From: a virus
Direction: 5' to 3' (one strand)
Virus record (IMG/VR): IMGVR_UViG_3300037191_001000
Span: 1-23,596 of that record
Length of the DNA stretch: 23,596 nucleotides
This document shows positions 5,454 to 13,435 of this stretch, piece by piece. The stretch's first letter is position 1, and each line of letters opens with the position of its first letter. A program made the translations under genes and the position numbers. Below the pieces are notes generated by a model, which was not told the origin of the DNA, did not search any database, and saw only the letters and a program-made list of their open reading frames with translations.

Positions 5454-6661
5454 ACGCTATCATCAAACACAGAAAGAAGCACGAGCCCATGACTTCGGGT
5501 ACTCTTATCGATATGTACACTTACTGTCGTCGAGCATGGGAACCCGGGGAAAAGGCTTTCCTTAACCGGTACCTAGGTGGGTACCCTACTGACCACATCG
5601 GTAACGTACGGATTGAAGTTGATGCAGCTAACAGTCGTACCCTCTTCTCCTGTCATACCGACTCTGTGCATAAGAAGGATGACCTGCGGCAAAAAGTATT
5701 CATCGATGATGAGTTCGGTGAAGCCTTCAAGCACGATGGTAGACCCCTAGGGGCCGACGATGCCACGGGCCTGTGGCTTATGCTGCACATGATTCAACAG
5801 GAAGTACCAGGGACGTACATCTTTCACCGTGGCGAGGAAGTAGGGGGCGTAGGGTCCAAGTGGGTCGTAGCTAATGACAAGGACTTCCTTACCCTCGACG
5901 GAACTAACCGCTTTGACAGAACCATAGCGTTTGACCGAAGAGGTACAGCCGACGTCATTACCAAGATGTCTGCGGGTATAACGTGCTCGAATGAATTTGC
6001 CAAGGCCCTCTGTGTAGAGTTAGGTGGCTCGTACGCCCCGTCAGACCAAGGTTCCTTTACAGACACGGCTTCATACAGGAACGATATTCCCGAGTGTACT
6101 AATGTTTCCTGTGGCTATGACCACGAGCATACTCAAGACGAGACACAGGATTTACTTCACGCTGAAGTACTGTATGAAGCTGTAACAAGTATACAGTGGG
6201 AGTTATTGCCCACTTCGCGTGACCACCTTTACGTACCCCCGGCACCCGTGTATGACTTTTATACTCCGGGCAAGCACAATAACACCAAGGGCCATTGGCA
6301 AGGGGCTAAGTTTGTACCGAAAACTACAGCGAAACAGCCACCCCTTGAGAAAGTATACAAGGGTACAAAGAACGGTGTCCCGGGTAACTGGCACGGCACC
6401 GTATTCATACCCAGCTTGCCAGGTAAGGCCCTGAGCCTGCCTCCTATCCAACCTAGGGAGGAAGATGGTGTCTGGATAGATGGCACCTTTCACCCTGCTG
6501 ACCTTAACGTCAAGGCAGGAAGTATCGACGTCGCTGCTGAGTTCTTCAGTGTCGAGGATGCCTTGACTTACATCGAAGAGGACCCTGAAGCCGCTGCGGA
6601 GCTTTTGTTCAAGGCATACGAGTGCCACTTGGCTGACCTTGTAAGCACTTGGAACCCTTGA
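5450..6661 (+). CDS. M28/M20-like zinc metallopeptidase, 403 residues
   Basis: The order of metal ligands typical of co-catalytic zinc exopeptidases is present: H69-x-D71 (CHTDS), D103/D104 (GADDATG), E129-E130 (HRGEEVGG), D162 (AFDRRG) and a late His (H225 or H227, DHEHTQ). In the family the EE pair holds the general base and a ligand. Residues 1-250 form the peptidase-like domain. After it come three short related units (GHWQGAKFVP, GNWHGTVFIP, GVWIDGTFHP; about 281-349) and an acidic C-terminus. No signal peptide is seen, so it should act in the cytoplasm. Substrate unknown. Overlaps the preceding gene by 4 bp. Confidence 0.75.
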   Translation: MNAIIKHRKKHEPMTSGTLIDMYTYCRRAWEPGEKAFLNRYLGGYPTDHIGNVRIEVDAANSRTLFSCHTDSVHKKDDLRQKVFIDDEFGEAFKHDGRPLGADDATGLWLMLHMIQQEVPGTYIFHRGEEVGGVGSKWVVANDKDFLTLDGTNRFDRTIAFDRRGTADVITKMSAGITCSNEFAKALCVELGGSYAPSDQGSFTDTASYRNDIPECTNVSCGYDHEHTQDETQDLLHAEVLYEAVTSIQWELLPTSRDHLYVPPAPVYDFYTPGKHNNTKGHWQGAKFVPKTTAKQPPLEKVYKGTKNGVPGNWHGTVFIPSLPGKALSLPPIQPREEDGVWIDGTFHPADLNVKAGSIDVAAEFFSVEDALTYIEEDPEAAAELLFKAYECHLADLVSTWNP

Positions 6662-6747
6662 CCCACGGGGGTAGCCAGGGTTAATTGGACTTAACGCCTT
6701 AGGGGGCCGTACAAGAGACCTCAGGGGTACATTTGGAGGATAGGACG

Positions 6748-6954
6748 ATGGTCAAGACGTGTATTACGTGTAAACACAGCCACTATGGGCAAACTTTACA
6801 AACTTTTAGCAGGCAATGGATCTGTCTGAACACTGCCCGGGTTGACTTAGTTACCGGGGCTAAGCTGTACGAAAAGTGCAGGGATGAGAGGGACTACGAC
6901 TTAGGTCAACTGAAGTGCGGCAAGGTGGGTCGGAACTGGGAGAAAAAGACTTGA
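6748..6954 (+). CDS. Small zinc-ribbon-like protein, 68 residues
   Basis: GGAGGA is 7 nt from the ATG. CITC, then WIC and later KC, give Cys pairs typical of short phage zinc ribbons. The rest is charged and ends in a basic segment (VGRNWEKK). No specific family named. The stop codon lies inside the -35 region of the promoter at 6951. Confidence 0.65.
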   Translation: MVKTCITCKHSHYGQTLQTFSRQWICLNTARVDLVTGAKLYEKCRDERDYDLGQLKCGKVGRNWEKKT

Positions 6955-6979
6955 CAAGCTGAACAAAGCAGTGTAAAAT
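6951..6979 (+). promoter_or_regulatory. Strong sigma70-type promoter
   Basis: TTGACA (6951-6956), a 17-nt spacer and TAAAAT (6974-6979). The expected start is near 6986, in the palindrome AGGGTACCCT (6984-6993). It should drive the genes from 7053 onward. Confidence 0.75.
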
Positions 6980-6980
6980 C

Positions 6981-7020
6981 TAAGGGTACCCTAGGAGTTA
7001 CTTAGGGTTTTACCCCCTAA
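6981..7020 (+). other. Leader with overlapping alternative hairpins
   Basis: Three mutually exclusive pairings can form: the palindrome AGGGTACCCT (6984-6993), ACCCTA/TAGGGT (6988-6993 with 7003-7008) followed by TTT, and TTAGGG/CCCTAA (7002-7007 with 7015-7020). The stems are only 5-6 bp. The section lies in the first 35 nt of the predicted transcript. Confidence 0.35.
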
Positions 7021-7052
7021 CTATTTACTTAACTATACAAGGAATATACATA

Positions 7053-7277
7053 ATGGATAAGAGGGATTACGAAAGGTTTATGTTACCTAAGGTTTTGAAG
7101 GAAGCTGCTACAGGGGTAGAAGATACTGACTTGAGTACTATACTATTGAACGCAGCTTTACGTATTGAAGAACTTGAGGCTACTGTTACTGAGCAATTGG
7201 TTATGATGAGTAGTATGATTAAGGTTAGTAACTCTACTTACCTCCCTTCCAGTAAGTTTGATCGATACAAAGCTTAA
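7053..7277 (+). CDS. Small helical protein, 74 residues
   Basis: AAGGAATA precedes the ATG. The protein is acidic in its first half and contains a long helix with coiled-coil character (LNAALRIEELEATVTEQLVMMSSMI). No family recognised. First gene after the 6951 promoter. It is similar in style (short, Leu/Glu-rich) to the gene at 7648. Confidence 0.65.
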   Translation: MDKRDYERFMLPKVLKEAATGVEDTDLSTILLNAALRIEELEATVTEQLVMMSSMIKVSNSTYLPSSKFDRYKA

Positions 7278-7289
7278 GGTAATTAACCA

Positions 7290-7481
7290 ATGAAACTAAA
7301 CTACACTGAACCCCCTTGTTCAGCTCCACCTTGTACTAACTACGGTCATGAGTTAGTATATAGTGGTGGACAAATATGGTGGGAATGCAAGGGGTGTAAC
7401 TACCGTTCCCCTAAGCCTTGGCCTTCTAGGGACCCAAGCTTAGGGGTATACAGGGATTGGTCTTATGAAACTAGAGTATAA
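7290..7481 (+). CDS. Small protein with Cys pair, 63 residues
   Basis: MKLNYTEPPCSAPPC is followed by a CKGC motif (residues 32-38, WWECKGC), so a zinc-ribbon-like fold is likely. A Trp/Pro-rich tail follows. It starts 12 bp after the previous stop; the A/T-rich spacer TAAGGTAATTAACC includes a short AAGG. No family assigned. Confidence 0.55.
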   Translation: MKLNYTEPPCSAPPCTNYGHELVYSGGQIWWECKGCNYRSPKPWPSRDPSLGVYRDWSYETRV

Positions 7482-7632
7482 CGAGGAGAACAGAGCCCTG
7501 TTAGCCTCTAGGTCCGTGGAGGGTATGGACCTAGAGGATATCATGGATTTCGCAAAGGATTGCGTTGTAATGGCTTACGAGGGAGATGAGGAGCTGTTTC
7601 ACTCTGATGCAGCGTTCTTTGATACACTGTGA
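7465..7632 (+). CDS. Small acidic protein, 55 residues
   Basis: It begins MKLEYNEENRALLAS and ends in FFDTL. It overlaps the previous gene by 17 bp, has a weak AGGGATTGG upstream, and is strongly acidic (many Glu/Asp). The same MKL start as the previous gene suggests short-range duplication or a shared leader. Function unknown. Confidence 0.5.
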   Translation: MKLEYNEENRALLASRSVEGMDLEDIMDFAKDCVVMAYEGDEELFHSDAAFFDTL

Positions 7633-7647
7633 AACTAAGGAGAAAAC

Positions 7648-7896
7648 ATGATTAGAGAAAAGTGGGCCGTGTCTATGGCCAAGGTTCTACTAGAAGAACA
7701 AGATGAGGGCGCAATTTCAGCAGCCCTCCTAAGGTCAGTTAATCACGAGAACACGATTAACCGCCTTGAAATTTCCCTAAGAGAATGCTACGAATACTTT
7801 GAAAAGAACGCTGACGGTGACCAAATCTGGTCAGATGCAGCAGTGGCAATAATGGCGATTGTGGTACGGACTTTACAGGAAGAGAAAGTTAAATGA
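7648..7896 (+). CDS. Small helical protein, 82 residues
   Basis: AAGGAG lies 6 nt before the ATG. The chain is almost wholly helical with alternating acidic and hydrophobic positions (NTINRLEISLRECYEYF). No catalytic motif. The next gene starts inside its stop (ATGA), so it is translated with the metallophosphoesterase. Confidence 0.65.
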   Translation: MIREKWAVSMAKVLLEEQDEGAISAALLRSVNHENTINRLEISLRECYEYFEKNADGDQIWSDAAVAIMAIVVRTLQEEKVK

Positions 7897-8381
7897 GACG
7901 ATATTTCACCTCCGATACCCACATAGGGCACAAACTTGCTGCGCACAAGCGGGGGTTTGACTCCTTGGATGCCCATGACGAGGCCGTGCTTGGGTCTATG
8001 CTTGACTTACCCCATCGGTCAAAACTGTGGGTTCTGGGGGACATAGCCTTTGGCCCTAAGGCTAGTGCCGAGGTAGCACTACGGTTACGAGGGAACACGA
8101 CATTCTTGCTTGGTAACCATGATAAACAAGGAGCAAAACCATATACAGATATCGGACTAGAGGTAATTGGACCTCTGAAATACAAGGGATTGTGGTTATC
8201 ACACCATCCCATTCACCCCCAGGAACTTTATCGGGTATCTGGGAACATTCACGGCCACATTCACAAAGATGCCGCTACACCACCACTTCCGTACCCTTAT
8301 TTCAATGTAAACTGGGATTTCCACGGGTGGCCTGTAGACTTTGAAGAAATTGTGGCCTTTTTTGAGGTTAATAGGTCCTAA
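7893..8381 (+). CDS. Calcineurin-like metallophosphoesterase, 162 residues
   Basis: The five-block metallophosphoesterase signature is complete: D8-x-H10 (SDTH), G-D50 (LGDIAFG), GNHD (74-77), H104/H105 (SHHP) and GHIH (121-124). These bind two metals and hydrolyse phosphodiester or phosphomonoester bonds. At 162 residues it is a compact single-domain form. No signal peptide. The natural substrate cannot be read from sequence; nucleotides, RNA ends or a host signal are possible. Confidence 0.85.
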   Translation: MRRYFTSDTHIGHKLAAHKRGFDSLDAHDEAVLGSMLDLPHRSKLWVLGDIAFGPKASAEVALRLRGNTTFLLGNHDKQGAKPYTDIGLEVIGPLKYKGLWLSHHPIHPQELYRVSGNIHGHIHKDAATPPLPYPYFNVNWDFHGWPVDFEEIVAFFEVNRS

Positions 8382-8436
8382 GGTTTTCTCTAATTTTCTG
8401 AGAAAATTTCTAGGCCCTATAACGGAGAAAAGTACG

Positions 8437-8571
8437 GTGTCTAAAGAGAAAAAGCGGTCCTGGGTTGCCCGTGAGTTGTCTAACCCCAAGTACAAACCTA
8501 AGGTTCAGCGGGTGAAGACTGAATATCAGCGTAAAAACAAGAAAAATAAGGGATATGAAGATGAGTTATAA
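8437..8571 (+). CDS. Small, highly basic protein, 44 residues
   Basis: GTG start with CGGAGAAA 6-9 nt upstream. The sequence is strongly basic (KEKKRSW, YQRKNKKNK) with an acidic end (EDEL). Small Lys/Arg-rich phage proteins are common and often bind nucleic acid; no family is assigned. A longer frame begins upstream with TTG inside the phosphoesterase, but has no ribosome site. Confidence 0.6.
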   Translation: MSKEKKRSWVARELSNPKYKPKVQRVKTEYQRKNKKNKGYEDEL

Positions 8572-8746
8572 AGTTTTACACAGTGAGTCTTTGACGTTTC
8601 AACAGGCTTGTAGAGAGGATGTTCAGAGGTGGGCAGACAACAGTCTATCAGAAATACTTAATACAGGTGGTTGGACCACTGGAAAAATGTTTAGCTTTAC
8701 TAAGAAAGGTCCCGGGCGTAAACATGAGCAGGGTAAAAAGAAATGA
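8561..8746 (+). CDS. Small protein, 61 residues
   Basis: The ATG at 8561 has AAGGGA at good spacing; an in-frame ATG at 8555 is too close. The end is very basic (KKGPGRKHEQGKKK). The gene overlaps the previous one by 11 bp and the next one by 4 bp, so all three are translated in series. Unknown function. Confidence 0.55.
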   Translation: MSYKVLHSESLTFQQACREDVQRWADNSLSEILNTGGWTTGKMFSFTKKGPGRKHEQGKKK

Positions 8747-8919
8747 GATGCAAAGCCTGTGACAACGTGATGACCCCCAACGAAATTATCTTCTATCCAG
8801 ATAGGGTTGAGTTCGAGGAGTTCTGTTCGAGGTGCAAACAACAACACTATACGGATGAGTACAAGGAAGACGGGGAACTTTGGGTTCCTGATGATTCCGA
8901 GGGGGACGCACAGCCATGA
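8743..8919 (+). CDS. Zinc-ribbon protein, 58 residues
   Basis: It begins MRCKACDNVM and has FCSRCKQQH near residue 31: two CxxC pairs with about 22 residues between them, the spacing of a zinc ribbon. The rest is acidic. It is linked by ATGA to both neighbours, which supports the reading frame. Such short ribbons are frequent in phage replication regions. Confidence 0.65.
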   Translation: MRCKACDNVMTPNEIIFYPDRVEFEEFCSRCKQQHYTDEYKEDGELWVPDDSEGDAQP

Positions 8920-9101
8920 CCACTGAAACACTCGACTCTCTGTACCTGGAATACAGCAACATCACCATGATTAGAACAGCCAGAGACATTCTCAACGAGG
9001 CACGCATCAAAGAGCTTGAAAATGCCATCAGGTTGCACAGAACCCGTATTAATCACGCAACCAATTCTGACACACTCCTCTGGGATACCTTAAATGAGTA
9101 A
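8916..9101 (+). CDS. Small helical protein, 61 residues
   Basis: No family. The protein is rich in Arg, Glu, Leu and Thr and largely helical (MIRTARDILNEARIKELENAIRL begins at residue 18). It overlaps the upstream zinc-ribbon gene by 4 bp and the primase-helicase gene by 8 bp, so it belongs to the replication transcript. Confidence 0.6.
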   Translation: MTTETLDSLYLEYSNITMIRTARDILNEARIKELENAIRLHRTRINHATNSDTLLWDTLNE

Positions 9102-10722
9102 AATAACCGGCGATGCCCCGTGCCCAGCTTGTAGAGAGATTGGACAGGACGCCACTGGTAATCACCTTATGCTGTTCGAGGATGGGGGGTCGTACTGTAA
9201 CCGTTGTGGTTACAAAAGAGGAGGTATGAACAAAGGGATAGTCACCGGCATAACCAAGAGAACCCTAGACACCATGGAAGAGTTTAATGAAATACGAAAC
9301 CTACCGATTACTGCTCTGGCAACGAGGGGAATCGACCAAGACGTTGCTGAACACTTCGGCATCCACACAGCGTACAGCACGGCTACGGGCGAACCTGAGG
9401 CGCACTACTACCCGTTCACCGTTGCAGGAAAAACTCTCGCGTATAAGAAACGGACGCTACCTAAGAGCTTTTGTTCTATCGGGGCGTCGCTTAAGGGTGT
9501 ACCGGTAGAGTTCATGGGTCAATCGACCTGCGTAGGTCCAGGAAAGAAGCTGCTTATAACTGAGGGGCAAGACGATGCTGCGGCTGCGTTCCAAATGCTA
9601 TGGCGTAAGTACCCTGACTTCAAGCCGAGTGTAGTGTCGTTACCCCACGGGGCTAACCTAGCAGCGTTCAAGGACAACGCAGATTTCCTAGGAAATTTTG
9701 AGGAAATTATTTTCTGCCCTGATTCTGATGAGCCTGGGCAGAAGCTAGCAGCAGACGTATCGGCTTTGCTTGACAACGTGAAGATAATGAAAATCTCAGA
9801 GCACGATGCTAACGACATGCTTCGGGCTGGAAAACACAAGGAGTTTATCAACGCGTTCTTTCGGTCGTCACCCCAGACACCCGAGGGATTTGTCAGTGTC
9901 GATGATGTCTTTGCAGAGGCTACCTCGATGCCCGTGTGGGGTAGGTCCTGGCCTTGGCCTAGCTTGACAGCCCTCACTTATGGGCGTAGACTTGGTGAAG
10001 GCATGTACATCGGAGCAGGGGCTAAGATAGGTAAGTCTGAGTTTGTCAATCAAATGGCTAAGCACATCATTGTCGAAGAGCAGAGGTCTGTAGCCCTGTT
10101 CAAGCTAGAAGAGAAACCTGCTATGACTGCGCGGCGCATAGCTGGTAAAATTATGCACCAACAGTTCCATGTACCCGACGGGGATTTCACGCAGGAACAG
10201 CTCATCGAGGGAGTTACTATGCTGCGGGATAAAATCCACATGTACGACAGCTACAAGGCTACGTCGTGGGACACCCTTAAGGTAGCCATACGTCATGCGG
10301 TTCTTGTGGGTGGATGCCAGGACATTATGATTGACCCGATTACCCGACTCACTGCGGGGATGGACCCCAGTTCTACCAACACGGAGCTAGAGAGATTCGC
10401 TGACGAAATAAGTGCTATGGCTAAGGACTTGGGGTTCTTCTACTATTGTTTCGCCCACCTTAAGTCACCTCAGACCGGCAAGCCTCACGAGGAAGGTGGA
10501 CGTGTGCATAGTAATCAATTCACAGGCTCTCGCGCTATGATGAGGGCTTGCTATTATATGTTAGGTATCGAACGGGACAAGAGTCCTGACTTACCTGACC
10601 AGCAGCGTAACATGAGCAGCTTTGTACTGCTTGACGACAGAGCCTTCGGCAACGCAGGGAGATTTGATGTGTTTTACCATGACAACGGGGACTACTTGGA
10701 ACTTGAGAGGGAGTTCATGTGA
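9094..10722 (+). CDS. T7 gp4-like primase-helicase, 542 residues
   Basis: The N-terminal zinc site is C10, C13, C35, C38. A TOPRIM domain follows with ITEGQDDA (E157, D160) and CPDSDEPG (D210, D212). The C-terminal DnaB/RecA-like helicase has Walker A GAGAKIGKS (307-315), a catalytic FKLEEKP segment (337-343) and Walker B DIMIDP. This is the T7 arrangement, in which the primase makes primers while the hexameric helicase unwinds the fork. Length matches T7 gp4A (566). The zinc domain distinguishes it from a primase-free helicase. It overlaps its neighbours on both sides and precedes the split polymerase. Confidence 0.95.
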   Translation: MSKITGDAPCPACREIGQDATGNHLMLFEDGGSYCNRCGYKRGGMNKGIVTGITKRTLDTMEEFNEIRNLPITALATRGIDQDVAEHFGIHTAYSTATGEPEAHYYPFTVAGKTLAYKKRTLPKSFCSIGASLKGVPVEFMGQSTCVGPGKKLLITEGQDDAAAAFQMLWRKYPDFKPSVVSLPHGANLAAFKDNADFLGNFEEIIFCPDSDEPGQKLAADVSALLDNVKIMKISEHDANDMLRAGKHKEFINAFFRSSPQTPEGFVSVDDVFAEATSMPVWGRSWPWPSLTALTYGRRLGEGMYIGAGAKIGKSEFVNQMAKHIIVEEQRSVALFKLEEKPAMTARRIAGKIMHQQFHVPDGDFTQEQLIEGVTMLRDKIHMYDSYKATSWDTLKVAIRHAVLVGGCQDIMIDPITRLTAGMDPSSTNTELERFADEISAMAKDLGFFYYCFAHLKSPQTGKPHEEGGRVHSNQFTGSRAMMRACYYMLGIERDKSPDLPDQQRNMSSFVLLDDRAFGNAGRFDVFYHDNGDYLELEREFM

Positions 10723-11123
10723 GCATCTACTACACAGGCGGGTACAAGTACCAGCTCTCTTATGATTACGGGATACACACGGGAATCCTAGGCTACTCCG
10801 CTGCGATTGAGTACCTGAGCATTTACACCACGGGAGAATTGATTATTGAAGGGGGCTACGCTTGGGACGGTCCTAGTGGCCCTACCTTCGACACTAAGAC
10901 TTTCATGCGAGGCTCACTGGTTCACGACGCCCTCTATCAACTGATTCGGGAGGGGATTATACCTCTAGAGGATAGAGTTAAAGCCGATGATTTACTAAAA
11001 CAGATATGCAAGGACGACGGTATGAATCCCCTTCGGGCATGGTGGGTACACAAGGGGGTTACTATGCTTGGAAAGAATGCAGCGTTGTCCGAGAATACCC
11101 GGGTTGTCGAGAAGGCACCATGA
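10719..11123 (+). CDS. DUF1353-like protein, 134 residues
   Basis: The GTG start overlaps the helicase stop (GTGA). The motif GYAWDGPSGPT (residues 47-57) and SLVHDALYQ (around 67-75) match the signature of DUF1353 proteins, common in phages and of unknown function. A conserved His-Asp could bind metal, which is inference. It lies between the helicase and the exonuclease, so a replication link is likely by context. Confidence 0.75.
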   Translation: MSIYYTGGYKYQLSYDYGIHTGILGYSAAIEYLSIYTTGELIIEGGYAWDGPSGPTFDTKTFMRGSLVHDALYQLIREGIIPLEDRVKADDLLKQICKDDGMNPLRAWWVHKGVTMLGKNAALSENTRVVEKAP

Positions 11124-11599
11124 CACTTTACTTCCTTGACGTCGAGGCCAATGGGTTCCTTGAAGAAGCTACTAAGGTCCACTGCTTGTGTGTTAAACCC
11201 CAGGGGTCCGAGGATATCTTGGTGTTCGATGATACAGATCTGTCTCGGACTCGCTATGGTAACGGAAACATCAGGCACTTCATGGAGATGATGGAGCCTC
11301 ATGATACGCTTGTGTGGCACAATGGATTTGGCTACGACGTACCCCTGCTTGAGCTGTTCGGGGTAGAGACTCGGTGTGACATAGATACCCTGGCTTTATC
11401 CCGCGAGTGGTGGCCTGATTGTCCCCGGGGCCACGGCTTGGATGCTTGGGGTAAGTTCTTGGGGTACGTTAAGCCCAAGGTAGATGACTGGGACAACTTG
11501 CCTCTTGAGGTATACGTAGAGCGGTGTTCGATGGATGTACGGATTACTGAGAAGGTATATGATTATTTACTGGATAAAATGGGGATAGTTTATGAATAA
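11120..11599 (+). CDS. Stand-alone 3'-5' exonuclease of the split DNA polymerase
   Basis: This 159-residue protein corresponds to the exonuclease domain of T7 gp5. Exo I is D7-V-E9-A-N (T7 has DIEAN). Exo II is HNGFGYD (67-73, ligand D73). Exo III has D139 in RCSMD, but the Tyr normally four residues before it is replaced by Arg (R135). It should proofread, removing mispaired 3' ends, in complex with the polymerase encoded at 11966. The ATG at 11120 overlaps the previous stop; an earlier in-frame ATG at 11006 is inside the DUF1353 gene. A 125-residue gene separates it from the polymerase gene. Confidence 0.85.
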   Translation: MTLYFLDVEANGFLEEATKVHCLCVKPQGSEDILVFDDTDLSRTRYGNGNIRHFMEMMEPHDTLVWHNGFGYDVPLLELFGVETRCDIDTLALSREWWPDCPRGHGLDAWGKFLGYVKPKVDDWDNLPLEVYVERCSMDVRITEKVYDYLLDKMGIVYE

Positions 11600-11969
11600 G
11601 AAGTGGAAAAAGATTTGGCTAAAGGCGTTACGGAGTGACGCGTATGTCCAGGGGACTGATTCCCTGGTACCTACAAGGGAAGATATGGAATGTACAGATC
11701 AGCACGCCTATACAAGTCACGATACCTTCTGCTGCCTCGGTGTCTTGGTTAACGAGATGGCTAGTGAGCAAGGGTTGGACTTCACAGATATTAGTCCGTA
11801 CGATAACATCGAGTTTGATAAGAAAATACGTGACGGAGTGTTCAAGGGGTGGCCTATTAACGAAGCCTTGGGTCTTTCTGAAAAGGCTGTTCACCATCTT
11901 ATGGTCATGAACGACGACGAGGATAAAGGGTTCAAAGCCATTGCAACTTGGATTGAGAAGAATCTATGA
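11592..11969 (+). CDS. Small phage protein with CCLGVL motif, 125 residues
   Basis: The pattern KKWKKIWLKALRS...FCCLGVLVNEM...LGLSEKAVHHLMVMNDD...FKAIATWIEKNL matches a widespread family of small phage and prophage proteins without known function. It is inserted between the exonuclease and polymerase genes, overlapping both (8 bp and 4 bp), so it is translated with them. It shows no endonuclease motif such as LAGLIDADG, GIY-YIG or HNH. It might help the two polymerase parts work together, which is inference. Confidence 0.7.
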   Translation: MNKKWKKIWLKALRSDAYVQGTDSLVPTREDMECTDQHAYTSHDTFCCLGVLVNEMASEQGLDFTDISPYDNIEFDKKIRDGVFKGWPINEALGLSEKAVHHLMVMNDDEDKGFKAIATWIEKNL

Positions 11970-13435
11970 AGCAGTTTCCCCCGTACGCCCTTAGTGCCAA
12001 CCGTACCTACGACCTTATGCAAGAGCAGCAACGGTACGGTATACGGTTCGACGTCGAGGGGGCCAAGCGGCTACACAAGACCATTGACGACCGCATGACT
12101 GAGCTTGAGCTTGAGATTAACCCGCAGCTTCCAGGGCGACCCTTAAACAGAGGGGAAATCTCTACCTGGACACCACCTAAGATTCAGTTTAAGAAGGATG
12201 GCACTCCGTCTGCGGCTTGCCTGAACTTTTTTAACATAGTGTACAATGGCCCTGAAGGGTGGGAGGGTATGCTTAATAATATCTGTGTATATTTGCCCCA
12301 CCACGAGCCCCTGATATCCTCGCTCCCTATGGAAGTCAGGCACCAAGATGCCCTGAAGAAGTGGCTGTTAGAGATAGGATGGAAGCCTACTATCTGGAAC
12401 TACAAGGCCGAAGCCACCGGCACTGGCAAAAGGAGGTTAGTCCGAGACGACAAGGGTAGGTTAATCAATACAACCCCTAAGCTGCATGAAAAGGGCAGAG
12501 TATGCCCGGGGTTAAGCGTTCTTTCTGAGCAGATGCCGTTGATTAAACCCGTCATCGAGTGGCTATCTTTACGCAATCGACGCTCGACTATCTGGAACGA
12601 GGAGAAGAATACCGGTTGGCTATCTCACCCTCGGTTAGCCCATGACGGGAGGTTACCTGCGGCGTCCAGTGGCTTGACCAATACTAAGCGACAGAAGCAT
12701 ACGATTGTTGCCAACGTCCCAAGGGTGGGGTCAATCATGGGGTCCGAGATGAGGTCACTCTTCCGGGCCAGTGAAGGTATGGTCATGGTAGGTGTCGACG
12801 TCAAGGCTCTTGAGGCGTGTATCAAGGGGCATTATACTTATCCCTACGACGATGGTGCGTATGCTAAGCTCTTGCTTGACCCTACTTACGACGAGCATAA
12901 AATCAACGCAGGGCTGTGGGATTGCTCAAGGGACCATGCCAAGTCCCCTGGGTACGCCCTTCAGTATAACTGTCAGCCACCTAAGTTTGCTGAGACCTTA
13001 GGGGTACCACTAGGTGTCGGCAAGAAGCACTACGAGGCTTACTGGGCACATAACTGGTCCCTTAAGCTGGCCATTACAGAGGCAGAGGCAGAGTTCGACC
13101 GTAACTTCCAGGGTTACATAACAACTATCGATGGCTCCAAGGTTGTAACAAGGGCAAAGCATTCAGTGTTCAATGCTCGCTGTCAATCTGCCGGGGCTAA
13201 GGTAGTGGACATGGTTGGCATCATTGCTGACAAGTACATCAAGACACGGGGGTTTCCCGCGAGGAGAGTTATTTATTACCACGACGAGTATCAGTACGAC
13301 TGTGAACCGGACAGCGCCGAAGAGTTGAGCAAAGTCCTGGTTGATTCCATCCGGTTAGCCGGTGAATACTTTAACTTGAACGTACCCCTGACTGGGACAG
13401 CGAAGGTAGGGCTGAGTTGGGCAGAAACCCATTGA
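11966..13435 (+). CDS. Family A DNA polymerase, polymerase domain only (489 residues)
   Basis: Motif A is GVDVKALEACIKGHY, with catalytic D278 and E283. Motif B (O helix) is RDHAKSPGYALQYN with R322, K326 and Y330. Motif C is YHDEY with H439, D440 and E441. The TIVANVPR segment matches the region before motif A. The length fits the polymerase portion of T7 gp5 (704) without its exonuclease domain, which is encoded separately at 11120-11599. In motif A the usual ExR is ExC (C285). It overlaps the previous gene by 4 bp. Just after its stop lies a strong promoter. Confidence 0.93.
   Translation: MKQFPPYALSANRTYDLMQEQQRYGIRFDVEGAKRLHKTIDDRMTELELEINPQLPGRPLNRGEISTWTPPKIQFKKDGTPSAACLNFFNIVYNGPEGWEGMLNNICVYLPHHEPLISSLPMEVRHQDALKKWLLEIGWKPTIWNYKAEATGTGKRRLVRDDKGRLINTTPKLHEKGRVCPGLSVLSEQMPLIKPVIEWLSLRNRRSTIWNEEKNTGWLSHPRLAHDGRLPAASSGLTNTKRQKHTIVANVPRVGSIMGSEMRSLFRASEGMVMVGVDVKALEACIKGHYTYPYDDGAYAKLLLDPTYDEHKINAGLWDCSRDHAKSPGYALQYNCQPPKFAETLGVPLGVGKKHYEAYWAHNWSLKLAITEAEAEFDRNFQGYITTIDGSKVVTRAKHSVFNARCQSAGAKVVDMVGIIADKYIKTRGFPARRVIYYHDEYQYDCEPDSAEELSKVLVDSIRLAGEYFNLNVPLTGTAKVGLSWAETH

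Noticed and set aside
6658-6686. TTGACC-17-TTAATT promoter before the gene at 6748
   Set aside because: The -10 matches the consensus at only three positions.
8384-8406. Terminator TTTTCTC/GAGAAAA after the phosphoesterase gene
   Set aside because: The stem is A/T-rich with a 9-nt loop and lacks a clear T-run; genes downstream are tightly linked.
11592-11969. Homing endonuclease between the polymerase halves
   Set aside because: No LAGLIDADG, GIY-YIG, HNH or PD-(D/E)xK motif; it matches a common small phage family instead.
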